Part shown: piece by piece, positions 28,592 to 36,934 of the stretch
Layout: each line of letters begins with the position of its first letter
Position numbering within the stretch: the first letter of the stretch is position 1
Assembly: GCF_004919105.1 (NCBI RefSeq)
Contig: NZ_STGK01000001.1
Coordinates: 310,001-374,000, forward strand
Source of the DNA: Nocardioides sp. GY 10113
Lineage (GTDB): Bacteria; Actinomycetota; Actinomycetes; Propionibacteriales; Nocardioidaceae
Direction: 5' to 3'
DNA: 64,000 bases
Translations under genes and position numbers: made by a program
The notes under the pieces: model-generated
Databases searched by the model: none
What the model was told of the DNA's origin: nothing
What the model saw: the letters and a program-made list of their open reading frames with translations, nothing else

Positions 28592-29053
28592 ATGAGCACC
28601 CTGAAGGACCGCCTCCGCACCGACCTCACCGCCTCGATGAAGGCCCGCGACGAGGTCCGCTCCTCGACCCTCCGGATGGTGCTGACGGCCGTCACCAACG
28701 CCGAGGTGGCCGGCAAGGTCGCCAAGGAGCTGACCGACGAGGAGATCGTCTCGGTGCTGTCCAGCGAGGCCAAGAAGCGTCGCGAGGCCGCCGTCGCGTT
28801 CGAGGAGGGCGACCGGCCCGAGAGCGCCGCCAAGGAGCGCGCCGAGGCCGCGGTGATCGCGGAGTACCTGCCGGCCCAGCTCACCCCCGAGGAGATCGCG
28901 GGCGTGGTCGAGGCGGCGGTCACGCAGCTCGGTGTCGCCGGTGAGGGCCCGAAGGCGATGGGCAAGGTGATGGGCGTGGTCCAGCCGCAGGTCAAGGGCC
29001 GCGCCGACGGCGCAGCGGTGGCCGCCGAGGTCCGCCGCCAGCTCGGCGCCTGA
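28592..29053 (+). CDS. GatB/YqeY domain-containing protein
   Basis: 153 aa, the full usual length of stand-alone YqeY proteins. It has the helical tail-like domain of GatB, an amidotransferase subunit: MSTLKDRLRTDLTASMKARD…, EAKKRREAAVAFEEGDR…, EYLPAQLTPEEI…. It may contact tRNA, but no reaction is established. CACAAT 7 bases before the ATG suggests a leaderless start. Divergent from the metallophosphoesterase; a terminator hairpin follows. Confidence 0.92.
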   Translation: MSTLKDRLRTDLTASMKARDEVRSSTLRMVLTAVTNAEVAGKVAKELTDEEIVSVLSSEAKKRREAAVAFEEGDRPESAAKERAEAAVIAEYLPAQLTPEEIAGVVEAAVTQLGVAGEGPKAMGKVMGVVQPQVKGRADGAAVAAEVRRQLGA

Positions 29054-29092
29054 CCGCCCCACGTCACTCGCCCGGGAGCTCCCGGAAGCCGA

Positions 29093-29126
29093 CAACGCCC
29101 CCTCGGTCGCGACCGAGGGGGCGTTG
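29093..29126. terminator. Strong hairpin between convergent yqeY and ponA2
   Basis: A 16-bp perfect stem (CAACGCCCCCTCGGTC and its complement) with a 2-base gap, followed on the plus strand by CGTT. It serves as terminator for both convergent genes. Confidence 0.8.
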
Positions 29127-29144
29127 CGTTGCGCGCGGGCGGTG

Positions 29145-31526
29145 TCAGCGACCACCGCGGCCGGGGCCGCGGCCGTTGCCCGGCGGGCCGCCGCCGTTGC
29201 CGCCGCCGTTGTTGCCGCCGTTGTTCTTGTTCTTCTTCGGCGGCTTCGGCGCGACGTACGGGGTGCCGTCGGAGACCTTGAGCACGATCGTGCTGCCCGA
29301 GCCGGTCAGGGTGCCGGCACCCGGCTCGGTGTAGGCCACCGTGCCCTCGGCGAGGCTGGAGTCGACGTACCCGCCGTTGGCGACCCCGAACCCGGCGTCC
29401 TCCAGGATCGCGGTGGCGCCCTCGACGGACTGGCCGGCCACCGACGGAACCGGGATCAGCACGCCCTTGATGTCCTCGGCACTCGGCTTGGTGAACGAGT
29501 CGCCGGGCAGGTCCTGCGCGATCGCCTTGAAGGTGTCGCCCCAGATCGGGCCCGCGGTGGTGGAACCGGACGTGCTCCGGTAGTAGCCGGCGATCTTGAC
29601 GCCGTCCAGCGATGTCGGCGAGCCGGCGGAGTTCACGCCGGCGACGACGGCGGAGCCGGCGAGGTTGGGCGTGTAGCCGGTGAACCACACGGAGTTGTTG
29701 CCGCTGCTGGTACCGGTCTTGCCCGCCGAGGGGATGCCGGGGCTCAGCGCGGCACCGAAGCCGCCCGGCGCGGTGACGCCCTCGAGCACGTCGTTGACCG
29801 CGTCCGCGACCGAGGCCGGGAGCACCTGGTTGCACTTGGGCTCGTACTTCTTGAGCACGTTGCCCTCGGCGTCCTCGATGCTGGTCACCGGTCGCGAGTC
29901 GCAGTGCAGGCCGCGGCCGGCGAAGGTGGCGTAGGCCTCGGCCATCTCCAGCGGGCTGGCGTCGGTGGGGCCGAGCGTGAACGAGGGGATCATGTCCTGG
30001 GCCTTGCTGCCGAGGCGCACGCCCATCTTCTTGGCCAGGTTGTACGGCTCGCACAGGCCGGTGCGCATCTCGAGCTGGGCGAAGAACGTGTTCACCGACA
30101 GCTGGGTGCCGGTGTACAGGTTCGGGTTGTGGTTGGCGCCGTCGAAGTTCTTGACGTCCCAGGTTCCGTAGCCGTACGTGCTCCCGTCGCAGACCTTGTA
30201 CTTGGACTCCTGCACGACCATCTGGGCGGGGGAGTTGATCGTCGTGGTGAGCGGGATGCCCTGGTCGATCGCGGCGGCCAGCACGAACGGCTTGAAGTTC
30301 GAGCCCGGCTGGAAGCCGTTCGCGTCGCCGTACTCCTTGGGCACGGTGAAGTTCAGGAAGCTCTGGCCCTTCTCCGAGCCCATCGGCTTGGACTGGGCGA
30401 GCGCGCGCACCTCGCCGGTGCGCGGGACGACCAGCGCCGTCGCGCCGACCGCGGAGTCGGTGGCGAAGACGTGGCTCTTGACCGCGTTCTGGGCCGCGGT
30501 CTGCATCTTCATGTCGATCGTGGTCCTGACCGTGAGGCCGCCGTTCCACAGCAGCCGCTCGCGGGCCTTGGCGTTGGCGCCGAGCGCCTTGTCCTGCATC
30601 AGGTAGTTGACGACGTAGTCGCAGAAGAACTGCGCCGGGGAGTTCACGCAGCCGCGCGGCTTGGGCTTCACGTCGAGCCCGAGCGGCGTCTTGGCGGTGC
30701 GCTGCGCCTTCCGGTCCGGGATGACGCTCAGCTCGGCCATCCGGTAGAGCACCACGTTGCGCCGGTCCCGGGCGCCTTCGGCGTTGTCGGTGGGGTTGAG
30801 CGCCTCGGGGCTGCGCACCAGGCCGGCCAGCAGTGCCGACTGCCGCAGGTTCAGGTCCTTGGCGTTGACGCCGAAGAAGTGCTGCGCCGCGGCCTGGATG
30901 CCGTACGCGCCGTCGCCGAAGTAGACGGTGTTGAGGTACTGCTCGAGGATCCAGTCCTTGGTGTGGCGCTTCTCCAGGGCGATCGCGTACCGCAGCTCGC
31001 GGATCTTGCGCGCGTAGGAGTCGTCGGTCGCGCGCCGGATCGCCTTCTTGTTGCCGTCGGCCTGGTTGATCAGGGTCTGCTTGACCAGCTGCTGGGTGAT
31101 CGAGGAGCCGCCCTGGACCACGCCGTTGGCGGCCTGGTTGGTCAGCAGCGCGCGGAGCGTGCCGCGCAGGTCGAGGGCGCCGTGCTGGTAGAAGCGGTAG
31201 TCCTCGATCGCCAGGATCGCCTTGACCATGGGGCGCGACATCTGTCGCAGCGGGACGTTGACCCGGTTCTGGTCGTAGAGCGTGGCGATGACCTGGCCGT
31301 CCTTGTCCAGGATCTCGGTGCGCTGCGGGAGCTGCTCGGTGGCGAGCTCCTTGGGGAGCTTGTCCATCTCGGAGGCGACGTTGCGCGCGGTGAGGCCGAC
31401 GACGCCGGCGAACGGAATGGCCAACCCCGAGACGACCACGCCCAGGACGGCCGAGACCGCGATCATGACACCCAGGTGAGACATCACCTTGGGCAGGGGC
31501 AGACGGTCTGTCCTGGGGCGGGGCAT
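29145..31526 (-). CDS. ponA2: Bifunctional class A penicillin-binding protein with PASTA domain (PonA2-like)
   Basis: 793-aa peptidoglycan synthase. The N-terminal cytoplasmic Arg-rich stretch and membrane helix precede a glycosyltransferase (GT51) domain with AILAIEDYRFYQHGALD and GGSSITQQLVKQ. The transpeptidase has SNFK (PGSNFKPF), SVN and KTGTS motifs. One C-terminal PASTA domain follows, then a tail of Pro, Lys, Asn and Gly (NNGGNNGGGNGG). It polymerises and crosslinks cell-wall glycan outside the membrane. Start MPRPRT at 31526 is most likely; a Met 13-14 codons in is possible. Synteny with whiB4 supports PonA2 rather than PonA1. Confidence 0.92.
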   Translation of the reverse strand: MPRPRTDRLPLPKVMSHLGVMIAVSAVLGVVVSGLAIPFAGVVGLTARNVASEMDKLPKELATEQLPQRTEILDKDGQVIATLYDQNRVNVPLRQMSRPMVKAILAIEDYRFYQHGALDLRGTLRALLTNQAANGVVQGGSSITQQLVKQTLINQADGNKKAIRRATDDSYARKIRELRYAIALEKRHTKDWILEQYLNTVYFGDGAYGIQAAAQHFFGVNAKDLNLRQSALLAGLVRSPEALNPTDNAEGARDRRNVVLYRMAELSVIPDRKAQRTAKTPLGLDVKPKPRGCVNSPAQFFCDYVVNYLMQDKALGANAKARERLLWNGGLTVRTTIDMKMQTAAQNAVKSHVFATDSAVGATALVVPRTGEVRALAQSKPMGSEKGQSFLNFTVPKEYGDANGFQPGSNFKPFVLAAAIDQGIPLTTTINSPAQMVVQESKYKVCDGSTYGYGTWDVKNFDGANHNPNLYTGTQLSVNTFFAQLEMRTGLCEPYNLAKKMGVRLGSKAQDMIPSFTLGPTDASPLEMAEAYATFAGRGLHCDSRPVTSIEDAEGNVLKKYEPKCNQVLPASVADAVNDVLEGVTAPGGFGAALSPGIPSAGKTGTSSGNNSVWFTGYTPNLAGSAVVAGVNSAGSPTSLDGVKIAGYYRSTSGSTTAGPIWGDTFKAIAQDLPGDSFTKPSAEDIKGVLIPVPSVAGQSVEGATAILEDAGFGVANGGYVDSSLAEGTVAYTEPGAGTLTGSGSTIVLKVSDGTPYVAPKPPKKNKNNGGNNGGGNGGGPPGNGRGPGRGGR

Positions 31527-31626
31527 GAGGTCAGGGTACGGGACCGTGCCGAGGGGACGGAGTTCTCGCACCAGCACGTGGATGTCGGGGATGACCAGCT
31601 GCCTTGTGATCCGTTGGAAACAAGCG

Positions 31627-31646
31627 CCTAGTCATTAGTGACTAGG
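31627..31646. promoter_or_regulatory. Palindrome in the ponA2-whiB4 divergent promoter region
   Basis: CCTAGTCA-TTAG-TGACTAGG is a perfect 8-bp inverted repeat with a 4-base centre, in the 239-base intergenic region. The surrounding stretch is clearly less GC-rich than the genome. Probably an operator; I cannot assign the protein. The rest of the gap holds a TTGACG -35-like hexamer at 31678 without a good -10. Confidence 0.5.
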
Positions 31647-31765
31647 AATCTTGGGCCCAATGAGCTCTATCGAGAACTTGACGTATTCCTTTACTTTGTC
31701 TGCACGGGGCTGGGAACCAAGGCGCTGTGGGGGCGTCGTCCCGGCTCCAGACGGGGACGATCAAC

Positions 31766-32047
31766 ATGTGGGTTGAGGATTGGGCACTCCGTGCCGCCTG
31801 CCGTGACGAGAAGCCGGACCAGCTTTTCGTTCGAGGCGCGGAGCAGAACAAGGTCAAGCAGGTGTGCGCCGGTTGCTCGGTGCGGACCGAGTGCCTGGCC
31901 GAGGCGCTGGACAACCAGATCGAGTGGGGCGTCTGGGGCGGCATGACCGAACGGGAGCGTCGGGCGCTGCTGCGCCGCCGGCCCGGGGCGTCGTGGCGCA
32001 AGGTTCTCGAGTCTGCGCGCGACGCGCAGCTCGCCAGCGGTCACTGA
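31766..32047 (+). CDS. whiB4: WhiB-family Fe-S transcription factor (WhiB4/WblA type)
   Basis: 93 aa. Four cysteines at 12, 34, 37 and 43 (C-x21-C-x2-C-x5-C) hold a [4Fe-4S] cluster. The turn GVWGGMTERERRALL and a basic C-terminus contact DNA or sigma factor. The sequence DQLFVRGAEQNK…EALDNQIEWGVWGG is closest, from memory, to M. tuberculosis WhiB4 / Streptomyces WblA, a redox-responsive repressor. Synteny (between ponA2 and the ArsA pair) agrees. ATG 31766 with GGGGA upstream. Confidence 0.9.
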   Translation: MWVEDWALRAACRDEKPDQLFVRGAEQNKVKQVCAGCSVRTECLAEALDNQIEWGVWGGMTERERRALLRRRPGASWRKVLESARDAQLASGH

Positions 32048-32174
32048 CCCCGACGCGTCGCGGCTGAGCCCACCGGATCGATCCGCGGGCCCTGCCGCGC
32101 CTTCTCCGGGCGTGCCTTCGTCGCGCCGCGTCCGCCAACGAGCGGCGCCTTCGTCGAGCCCTGGCCGCCCGCGC

Positions 32175-33386
32175 TCATTCGCCGCCGGCCAGCAGCGTGC
32201 CGATCTGACGCAGGCCGTCGAGGTCGTGCACGTCGCCTGAGAGCGCGGCCACGACGGCGGTCGCCACCTGCGGGTGTGCGGTGGCGAACCGCTCCCGCAA
32301 CGCACCCTCGCGTGCCACCAGTCGCGCACGGTCCGCGTGCAGCCGGAGCAGCCCGGCGGTCAGCGACTCCGGGTCGTCGGCCCGCAGTCGCTCCGCGCCG
32401 GCCATCGCCTCGTCCGCGGAGAGCGGGCTCTCCGGGTCGGGGCTGGCGCGGTTCACGACCAGTCCGGCCAGTGGCATCGAGTCCTCGCTGAGCCGTTCCA
32501 CGAAGTACGCCGCCTCGCGGAGCGCGTCCGGCTCCGGGGCCGCGACCACGAGGAACGCCGTGCCGTCGGCCTGCAGCAGCGAGTAGGTCTGCTGGGCGCG
32601 CTGCCGGAACCCGCCGAAGACGGTGTCCAGTGCGGCCACGAACGTCTGCAGGTCCTTGAGGAACTGCGCGCCCAGGATCTTCATCAGCGCGTTGGTGACC
32701 ACGCTGAAGCCGGCCGTGAGCAGCTTCGCCGGCCCCCGGGCCGGGGCCAGCATCAGCCGGACGAACCGACCGTCGAGGAAGCTGGAGAGCCGCTCGGGGG
32801 CGTCCAGGAAGTCCAGTGCCGAGCGCGAGGGCGGCGTGTCGACCACGATCAGGTCGTAGGTCGCGCTGTCCTCGCCGCCCTCCTCCCCGGTGACGTGCTC
32901 GCGGTAGAGCTGGCCGAGCTTCTCCATCGCCATGTACTCCTGCGTGCCCGCGAACGAGCTGGAGAGCGCCACGTAGAAGGGGTTGGCGAGGATCTGCTCG
33001 GCCTTCTCCGGGCTGGCCTGGGAGAGCACGACCTCGTCGAAGGTCCGCTTCATGTCCAGCATCATCGCGTCCAGCGAGCCCCCGGCCCCCGGGTCGACGC
33101 CGGCCACCGGCCGCGGGGTGTTGTCCAGGGCCGCGATGCCCATCGACTGCGCCAGCCGGCGCGCCGGATCGATGGTCAGCACCACCACCCGGCGACCGCG
33201 CTCGGCCGCGCGCAGCGCCAGCGCGGCGGCCGTCGTGGTCTTGCCGACGCCGCCGGAGCCGCAGCAGACGATGATCTCGGTCGCCGGGTCGTCCAGCAGC
33301 GCGTCGACGTCCAGCGGGGCCGCGCGGTGGCTGCTGCCGGGGCCCACGCGCGAGCGCGTGCGGCGCGGGGCGGACGCGCCGCTCAT
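32175..33386 (-). CDS. ArsA/Get3-like ATPase (Rv3680-type)
   Basis: 403-aa P-loop ATPase of the anion-transport/Get3 family. The deviant Walker A is CCGSGGVGKTTTAAALAL (about residues 41-58), switch I has TIDPARRLAQ, and switch II is VVDTPPSRSALDFLD. Its start ATG overlaps the stop of the partner gene (ATGA), so the two are made together and may form a heterodimer. In mycobacteria the pair protects against membrane and drug stress. It faces whiB4 tail to tail, with 127 bases between. A short Pro/Arg N-terminal extension precedes the P-loop. Confidence 0.9.
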   Translation of the reverse strand: MSGASAPRRTRSRVGPGSSHRAAPLDVDALLDDPATEIIVCCGSGGVGKTTTAAALALRAAERGRRVVVLTIDPARRLAQSMGIAALDNTPRPVAGVDPGAGGSLDAMMLDMKRTFDEVVLSQASPEKAEQILANPFYVALSSSFAGTQEYMAMEKLGQLYREHVTGEEGGEDSATYDLIVVDTPPSRSALDFLDAPERLSSFLDGRFVRLMLAPARGPAKLLTAGFSVVTNALMKILGAQFLKDLQTFVAALDTVFGGFRQRAQQTYSLLQADGTAFLVVAAPEPDALREAAYFVERLSEDSMPLAGLVVNRASPDPESPLSADEAMAGAERLRADDPESLTAGLLRLHADRARLVAREGALRERFATAHPQVATAVVAALSGDVHDLDGLRQIGTLLAGGE

Positions 33387-34381
33387 GCCAGGCCCTGCGC
33401 TCGCATCACGGCGGCGAGCTCGTAGAGCGCGCCGAGGTCGATGCCGCCGGCGAAGCGCGGCAGCTCGTAGCTGGGGACGCCGAGGCCGGCCACCACCGCG
33501 CGCTGGGAGTCCTCCAGTGCCCGCCGCTCGGCGTGGTCGTGGGCCTCGGCGAGCAGGCCCGTGACCAGGGTGTCGTCGTGGGGCAGCCCGGCCCGGTCCA
33601 GGTCCGCCTCGATCAGGGCGCGATCCAGCCGCCCTGCGCGCGCCGCGGCGAGCTCGGGCTCGGACAGGTCGCGCGGCCGGATCTGGTTGACGATCACCCC
33701 GCCCACCGGGAGCGCGGCCTCGCGCAGCTCCGCGATTCCGTCCGCGGTCTCCTGCACAGGCATCTCCTCCAGCACCGTGACCAGGTGCACGGCGGTCCGC
33801 GGCGAGCGGAACAGGGTCATCATGGTGTCGGACTGGTTGCGGATCGGGCCGACCTTGGCCAGTCCGGCCAGCTCGTTGCTGACGTTGAGGAACTGGGTGA
33901 TCCGGCCGGTCGGCGGCGCGTCGAGGACCACCGCGTCGTACTGGATCGCGCCGCGGTTGCGGGCGTTGCGCTGCACCGCCTCGTAGACCTTGCCGGTCAG
34001 CAGCACGTCGCGCACGCCCGGCGCGATCGTCGTGGCGAACTCGACCACGCCGAACCGGTCCAGCGCCCGTCCCGCGCGGCCCAGCCGGTAGTACATGGCG
34101 AGGTACTCCAACAACGCCTCCTCCGCGTCGATGTGCAGCGCGTGGACGACGCCGCGGCGGCCGGACTCGTCGGGCAGGCCGGTGGTCAGCCGCCGCTCCT
34201 CGTAGGGCAGCGGGTCGACGTCGAACATCCGGGCGATGCCCTGGCGCCCCTCGACCTCGCAGAGCAGGACGTTCTTGTTCGCGCCCGCGAGGGCGAGCGC
34301 CAGCGCGGAGGCGACCGTGGACTTGCCGGTGCCGCCCTTCCCGGTGACGACGTGGAGGCGAACCCGTGGCCAATCAGACAC
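33383..34381 (-). CDS. ArsA/Get3-like ATPase (Rv3679-type)
   Basis: 332 aa. Walker A VVTGKGGTGKSTVASALAL lies close to the N-terminus, with switch regions …LCEVEGRQGIARMFDV… and VVLDAPPTGRITQFL. GTG at 34381 is preferred to a start 35 codons upstream: TAGGGT (34394-34389) sits 7 bases before it, and the resulting N-terminus matches the length of mycobacterial Rv3679. First gene of a two-gene operon with the partner ATPase. The client protein or membrane role is unknown in bacteria. Confidence 0.88.
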   Translation of the reverse strand: MSDWPRVRLHVVTGKGGTGKSTVASALALALAGANKNVLLCEVEGRQGIARMFDVDPLPYEERRLTTGLPDESGRRGVVHALHIDAEEALLEYLAMYYRLGRAGRALDRFGVVEFATTIAPGVRDVLLTGKVYEAVQRNARNRGAIQYDAVVLDAPPTGRITQFLNVSNELAGLAKVGPIRNQSDTMMTLFRSPRTAVHLVTVLEEMPVQETADGIAELREAALPVGGVIVNQIRPRDLSEPELAAARAGRLDRALIEADLDRAGLPHDDTLVTGLLAEAHDHAERRALEDSQRAVVAGLGVPSYELPRFAGGIDLGALYELAAVMRAQGLA

Positions 34382-34388
34382 GTCGCCC

Positions 34389-34394
34389 ACCCTA
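34389..34394 (-). promoter_or_regulatory. -10 element of a leaderless promoter for the ArsA pair
   Basis: TAGGGT on the minus strand, 7 bases before GTG 34381; it decides the start codon. Confidence 0.5.
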
Positions 34395-34511
34395 GTGAAC
34401 GCCTCGAAGGCGGTGGCGGTTTCGAGGCTCCCTCCGAGGCTGGCGAGCTCGCGCCTCAGGACGAGCCCGTCTCGCTCCTCCACCACCGCGGTCGCCGTTC
34501 CCCGGGCTGAG

Positions 34512-34517
34512 TAGGGT
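34512..34517 (+). promoter_or_regulatory. -10 element of a leaderless promoter for the DUF4177 gene
   Basis: TAGGGT lies 7 bases before ATG 34525. It would drive the DUF4177-RidA-NUDIX-MBL set. Confidence 0.5.
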
Positions 34518-34524
34518 GCCGGGT

Positions 34525-34680
34525 ATGACCAAGTGGGAGTACCAGGTGGCGCCCGTCCTCAACCACGCCGCGGCGCAGATCCTCAACAACTTCGGCCAGG
34601 ACGGCTGGGAGCTCGTGACGTTGATCCCGAGCCCGACCGGCAACGACGTGGCCTACTTCAAGCGCCCGGTCGAGGGCTGA
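34525..34680 (+). CDS. DUF4177 family small protein
   Basis: 51 aa, missed by length cut-offs but clearly coding: MTKWEYQVAPV…NNFGQDGWELVTLIP…VAYFKRP is the full DUF4177 pattern. Its function is unknown. In M. tuberculosis a homologue sits at the same place between the ArsA pair and the RidA gene. Leaderless-type promoter upstream; the RidA gene follows 5 bases after the stop. Confidence 0.88.
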   Translation: MTKWEYQVAPVLNHAAAQILNNFGQDGWELVTLIPSPTGNDVAYFKRPVEG

Positions 34681-34685
34681 GCGCG

Positions 34686-35171
34686 ATGGCGGCGCAGAGC
34701 ACACCGGAGGAGCGTCTGGCCGCGCTCGGGGTCAGCGTCCCCGAGGTCGTGCCGCCGGTGGCCAACTACCAGCCGGCGGTCACCTCCGGCGACCGGATCT
34801 ACACCTCGGGCCAGCTGCCGATGCGCGACGGCGCGCTGCTCGCCACCGGGAAGGTGGGGGCGCAGGTGAGCGCGGAGGAGGCCACCGAGTGCGCGCGGCA
34901 GTGCGCGCTCAACGCGGTCGCCGCGATCCGCTCCCAGGTCAAGGACCTGTCTCGGGTCCGGATCGTCAAGGTCGTCGCCTTCGTGGCCTCCACCCCCGAC
35001 TTCACCGGCCAGCCGAAGGTCGCCAACGGCGCCTCGGACTTCTTCGGCGCGGTCTTCGGCGACGCGGGCGTGCACGCCCGCTCCGCGGTCGGCGTGCCGG
35101 TGCTCCCGCTGGACGCCCCGGTCGAGGTCGAGGTGATCGCCGAGATCCTGCCCGAGGGCACGGTCGGGTGA
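34686..35171 (+). CDS. RidA family protein (Rv3678c-like)
   Basis: 161 aa, YjgF/YER057c/UK114 fold. RidA enzymes hydrolyse reactive enamine/imine intermediates from PLP enzymes. The core SGDRIYTSGQLPM…, QCALNAVAAI… and the terminal GVPVLPLDAPVEVEVIAE strand are present. It lacks the Arg in the usual R-x-A-V-x-V context (…HARSAVGVPVL…, where R is shifted), so deaminase activity is uncertain. The stop overlaps the GTG start of the NUDIX gene. Confidence 0.88.
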   Translation: MAAQSTPEERLAALGVSVPEVVPPVANYQPAVTSGDRIYTSGQLPMRDGALLATGKVGAQVSAEEATECARQCALNAVAAIRSQVKDLSRVRIVKVVAFVASTPDFTGQPKVANGASDFFGAVFGDAGVHARSAVGVPVLPLDAPVEVEVIAEILPEGTVG

Positions 35172-36055
35172 GGATCCCGCTGCCGCCGGTCCCGCTGCCC
35201 GCAGCGGTCGCCGACGTCGTCCGTCAGTTCCACGACGGCGAACGCACCCCCGCCGACCCGCGCAACGCGGCCACGGTGGTGCTGATGCGCGACGGCGAGG
35301 CCCACGGCGGCAGCGGACCGGAGGTCTACCTGCTGCGCCGCCAGGTCTCGATGGACTTCGCCGGCGGCATGTGCGTCTTCCCCGGCGGCGGCGTGGACGC
35401 CCGCGACTTCGACGCCGAGATCCACGCCGCGGGCTGGGCCGGCCCCAGCCCCGAGGAGTGGGCCACCCGGCTCGGCGTCGAGCCCGACCTGGCCCGGGCC
35501 CTGGTCTGCGCCGCGGTCCGGGAGACCTTCGAGGAGTCCGGCGTGCTGCTGGCCGGCCCCTCCGCCGACACCGTCGTCGCCGACACCACCGGCGAGGACT
35601 GGGAGGCCGACCGGGTCGCGCTGGAGTCCCGCGAGCTGGCGCTGACCGACTTCCTGGCCCGCCGCGGCCTGGTGCTGCGCACCGACCTGCTCGGCGTCTG
35701 GGACGGCTGGCTGACCCCGATCTTCGAGCCGAAGCGCTACCGGACCTGGTTCTTCGTGGCGCTGCTGCCCGAGGGACAGGTCACCCGCGACGTCTCCACC
35801 GAGTCCGACCACGTGGTGTGGCTGGGCGCCGCAGACGCCGCCGACGCGGCCGACGCGGGCACCCTGGCGATGCTGCCGCCGACGTACCTGACCTGCCTGG
35901 AGGTCGGCCAGCACGGCTCGGTGGCCGAGGTCGTCGCGGCCAGCGACGGCCGGTCGGTGGAGATGTTCATGCCGGAGGTGGAGCGCCTCGGCGAGGGCTA
36001 CACGCTCTCGATGCCCGAGCGACTCCGACCGCTGGTCGCCGACCGCCGGGCATGA
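35168..36055 (+). CDS. NUDIX hydrolase (NUDT7/19-like arrangement)
   Basis: 295 aa. GTG at 35168 overlaps the RidA stop by 4 bases. The Nudix box is split: FPGGGVD… is followed about 40 residues later by RETFEESGVLL, an insertion typical of the NUDT19-type branch that cleaves CoA and its esters. The C-terminal half contains Trp/Tyr-rich strands (WDGWLTPIFEPKRYRTWFF). The substrate is inferred only. It overlaps the following MBL gene as ATGA. Confidence 0.85.
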   Translation: MRIPLPPVPLPAAVADVVRQFHDGERTPADPRNAATVVLMRDGEAHGGSGPEVYLLRRQVSMDFAGGMCVFPGGGVDARDFDAEIHAAGWAGPSPEEWATRLGVEPDLARALVCAAVRETFEESGVLLAGPSADTVVADTTGEDWEADRVALESRELALTDFLARRGLVLRTDLLGVWDGWLTPIFEPKRYRTWFFVALLPEGQVTRDVSTESDHVVWLGAADAADAADAGTLAMLPPTYLTCLEVGQHGSVAEVVAASDGRSVEMFMPEVERLGEGYTLSMPERLRPLVADRRA

Positions 36056-36897
36056 GCGCGGACCCGCAGGTCCCGCCGCCGGGCCACTGGCACGGCGGCG
36101 CGTTCGGCGACCGCGGGCGCTGCGTGCTCGCGCCCAACCCCGGCCTGATGACGCTCGACGGCACCAACACCTGGGTGCTGCGCGAGCCCGGCGCCGAGCG
36201 CTCGATCGTGGTCGACCCCGGCCCGCTCGCCGACGAGCACCTGGACGCGGTCGCCGAGGTCGCCGGCCAGGTGGAGGCGGTCGTGGTCACCCACCACCAC
36301 CTCGACCACACCGAGGCCGCCCGCTCGTTCGCGGAGCGGATGGGCTGCGGCGTCCGGGCGCTGGACCCCGCGCAGTGCTGGCGCTCCGACCCGGTGGCCG
36401 ACGGCGAGGTGCTCTCGGTCGGCGGCCTGGACGTCGAGGTGCTGACCACGCCCGGGCACACCCGCGACTCGATCTCGCTGCTGGTCGGCGCCGACAGCGC
36501 GCTGCTCACCGGCGACATGGTGCTCGGGCGCGGCACCACCGTGATCGTCCACCCCGACGGCGACCTCGGCGGGTACTTCGACTCGCTCGCCAGGATGCGG
36601 GCGCTGGTCACCGAGGGACGCGTCGAGACGCTCTGGCCGGCCCACGGGCCGGTGCTGGCCGACGCCGCCGGCGTGCTCGACCACTACCGGGTGCACCGCG
36701 CCGAGCGGCTGGCCCAGGTGGAGGCGGCGCTCGCGTCGTTGGGGCTGGGCGGTTCCTCGTTGCCGGCCGACGCGGCCGAGGACCCGGACCTGCCGCGCCG
36801 GGTCGTCGAGGTCGTGTACGCCGACGTCGACGAGTCGCTGTGGGGCGCCGCCGAGTGGTCGGTGCGGGCGCAGCTGGCCTACCTGGCGTCGCGCTGA
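36052..36897 (+). CDS. Metallo-beta-lactamase fold hydrolase (LACTB2/Rv3677c-like)
   Basis: 281 aa. Metal-binding THHHLDHTEAA is the HxHxDH motif, with later ligands in TTPGHTRDS, LTGDMVLG and WPAHGP. A C-terminal winged-helix-like domain (…HYRVHRAERLAQVEAAL…AAEWSVRAQLAYL) is typical of LACTB2 proteins, which cleave RNA in mitochondria. The bacterial role is unknown. Last gene of the DUF4177-RidA-NUDIX-MBL run, ended by a hairpin. Confidence 0.9.
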   Translation: MSADPQVPPPGHWHGGAFGDRGRCVLAPNPGLMTLDGTNTWVLREPGAERSIVVDPGPLADEHLDAVAEVAGQVEAVVVTHHHLDHTEAARSFAERMGCGVRALDPAQCWRSDPVADGEVLSVGGLDVEVLTTPGHTRDSISLLVGADSALLTGDMVLGRGTTVIVHPDGDLGGYFDSLARMRALVTEGRVETLWPAHGPVLADAAGVLDHYRVHRAERLAQVEAALASLGLGGSSLPADAAEDPDLPRRVVEVVYADVDESLWGAAEWSVRAQLAYLASR

Positions 36898-36898
36898 G

Positions 36899-36931
36899 CG
36901 CGGGTCGGCAGAAGCTTGCTGCCGACCCGCG
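36899..36931. terminator. Hairpin between MBL and propeller genes
   Basis: A 13-bp perfect stem, CGCGGGTCGGCAG with its complement, loop AAGCTTG. It lies between convergent genes. The same 13-base arm recurs in the hairpin at 59347. Confidence 0.75.
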
Positions 36932-36934
36932 GGG

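Noticed and set aside
31638..31946. Plus-strand ORF starting GTG in the ponA2-whiB4 gap
   Set aside because: It runs out of frame through whiB4, which has a clear family match and its own start; the ORF has no codon bias or family resemblance.
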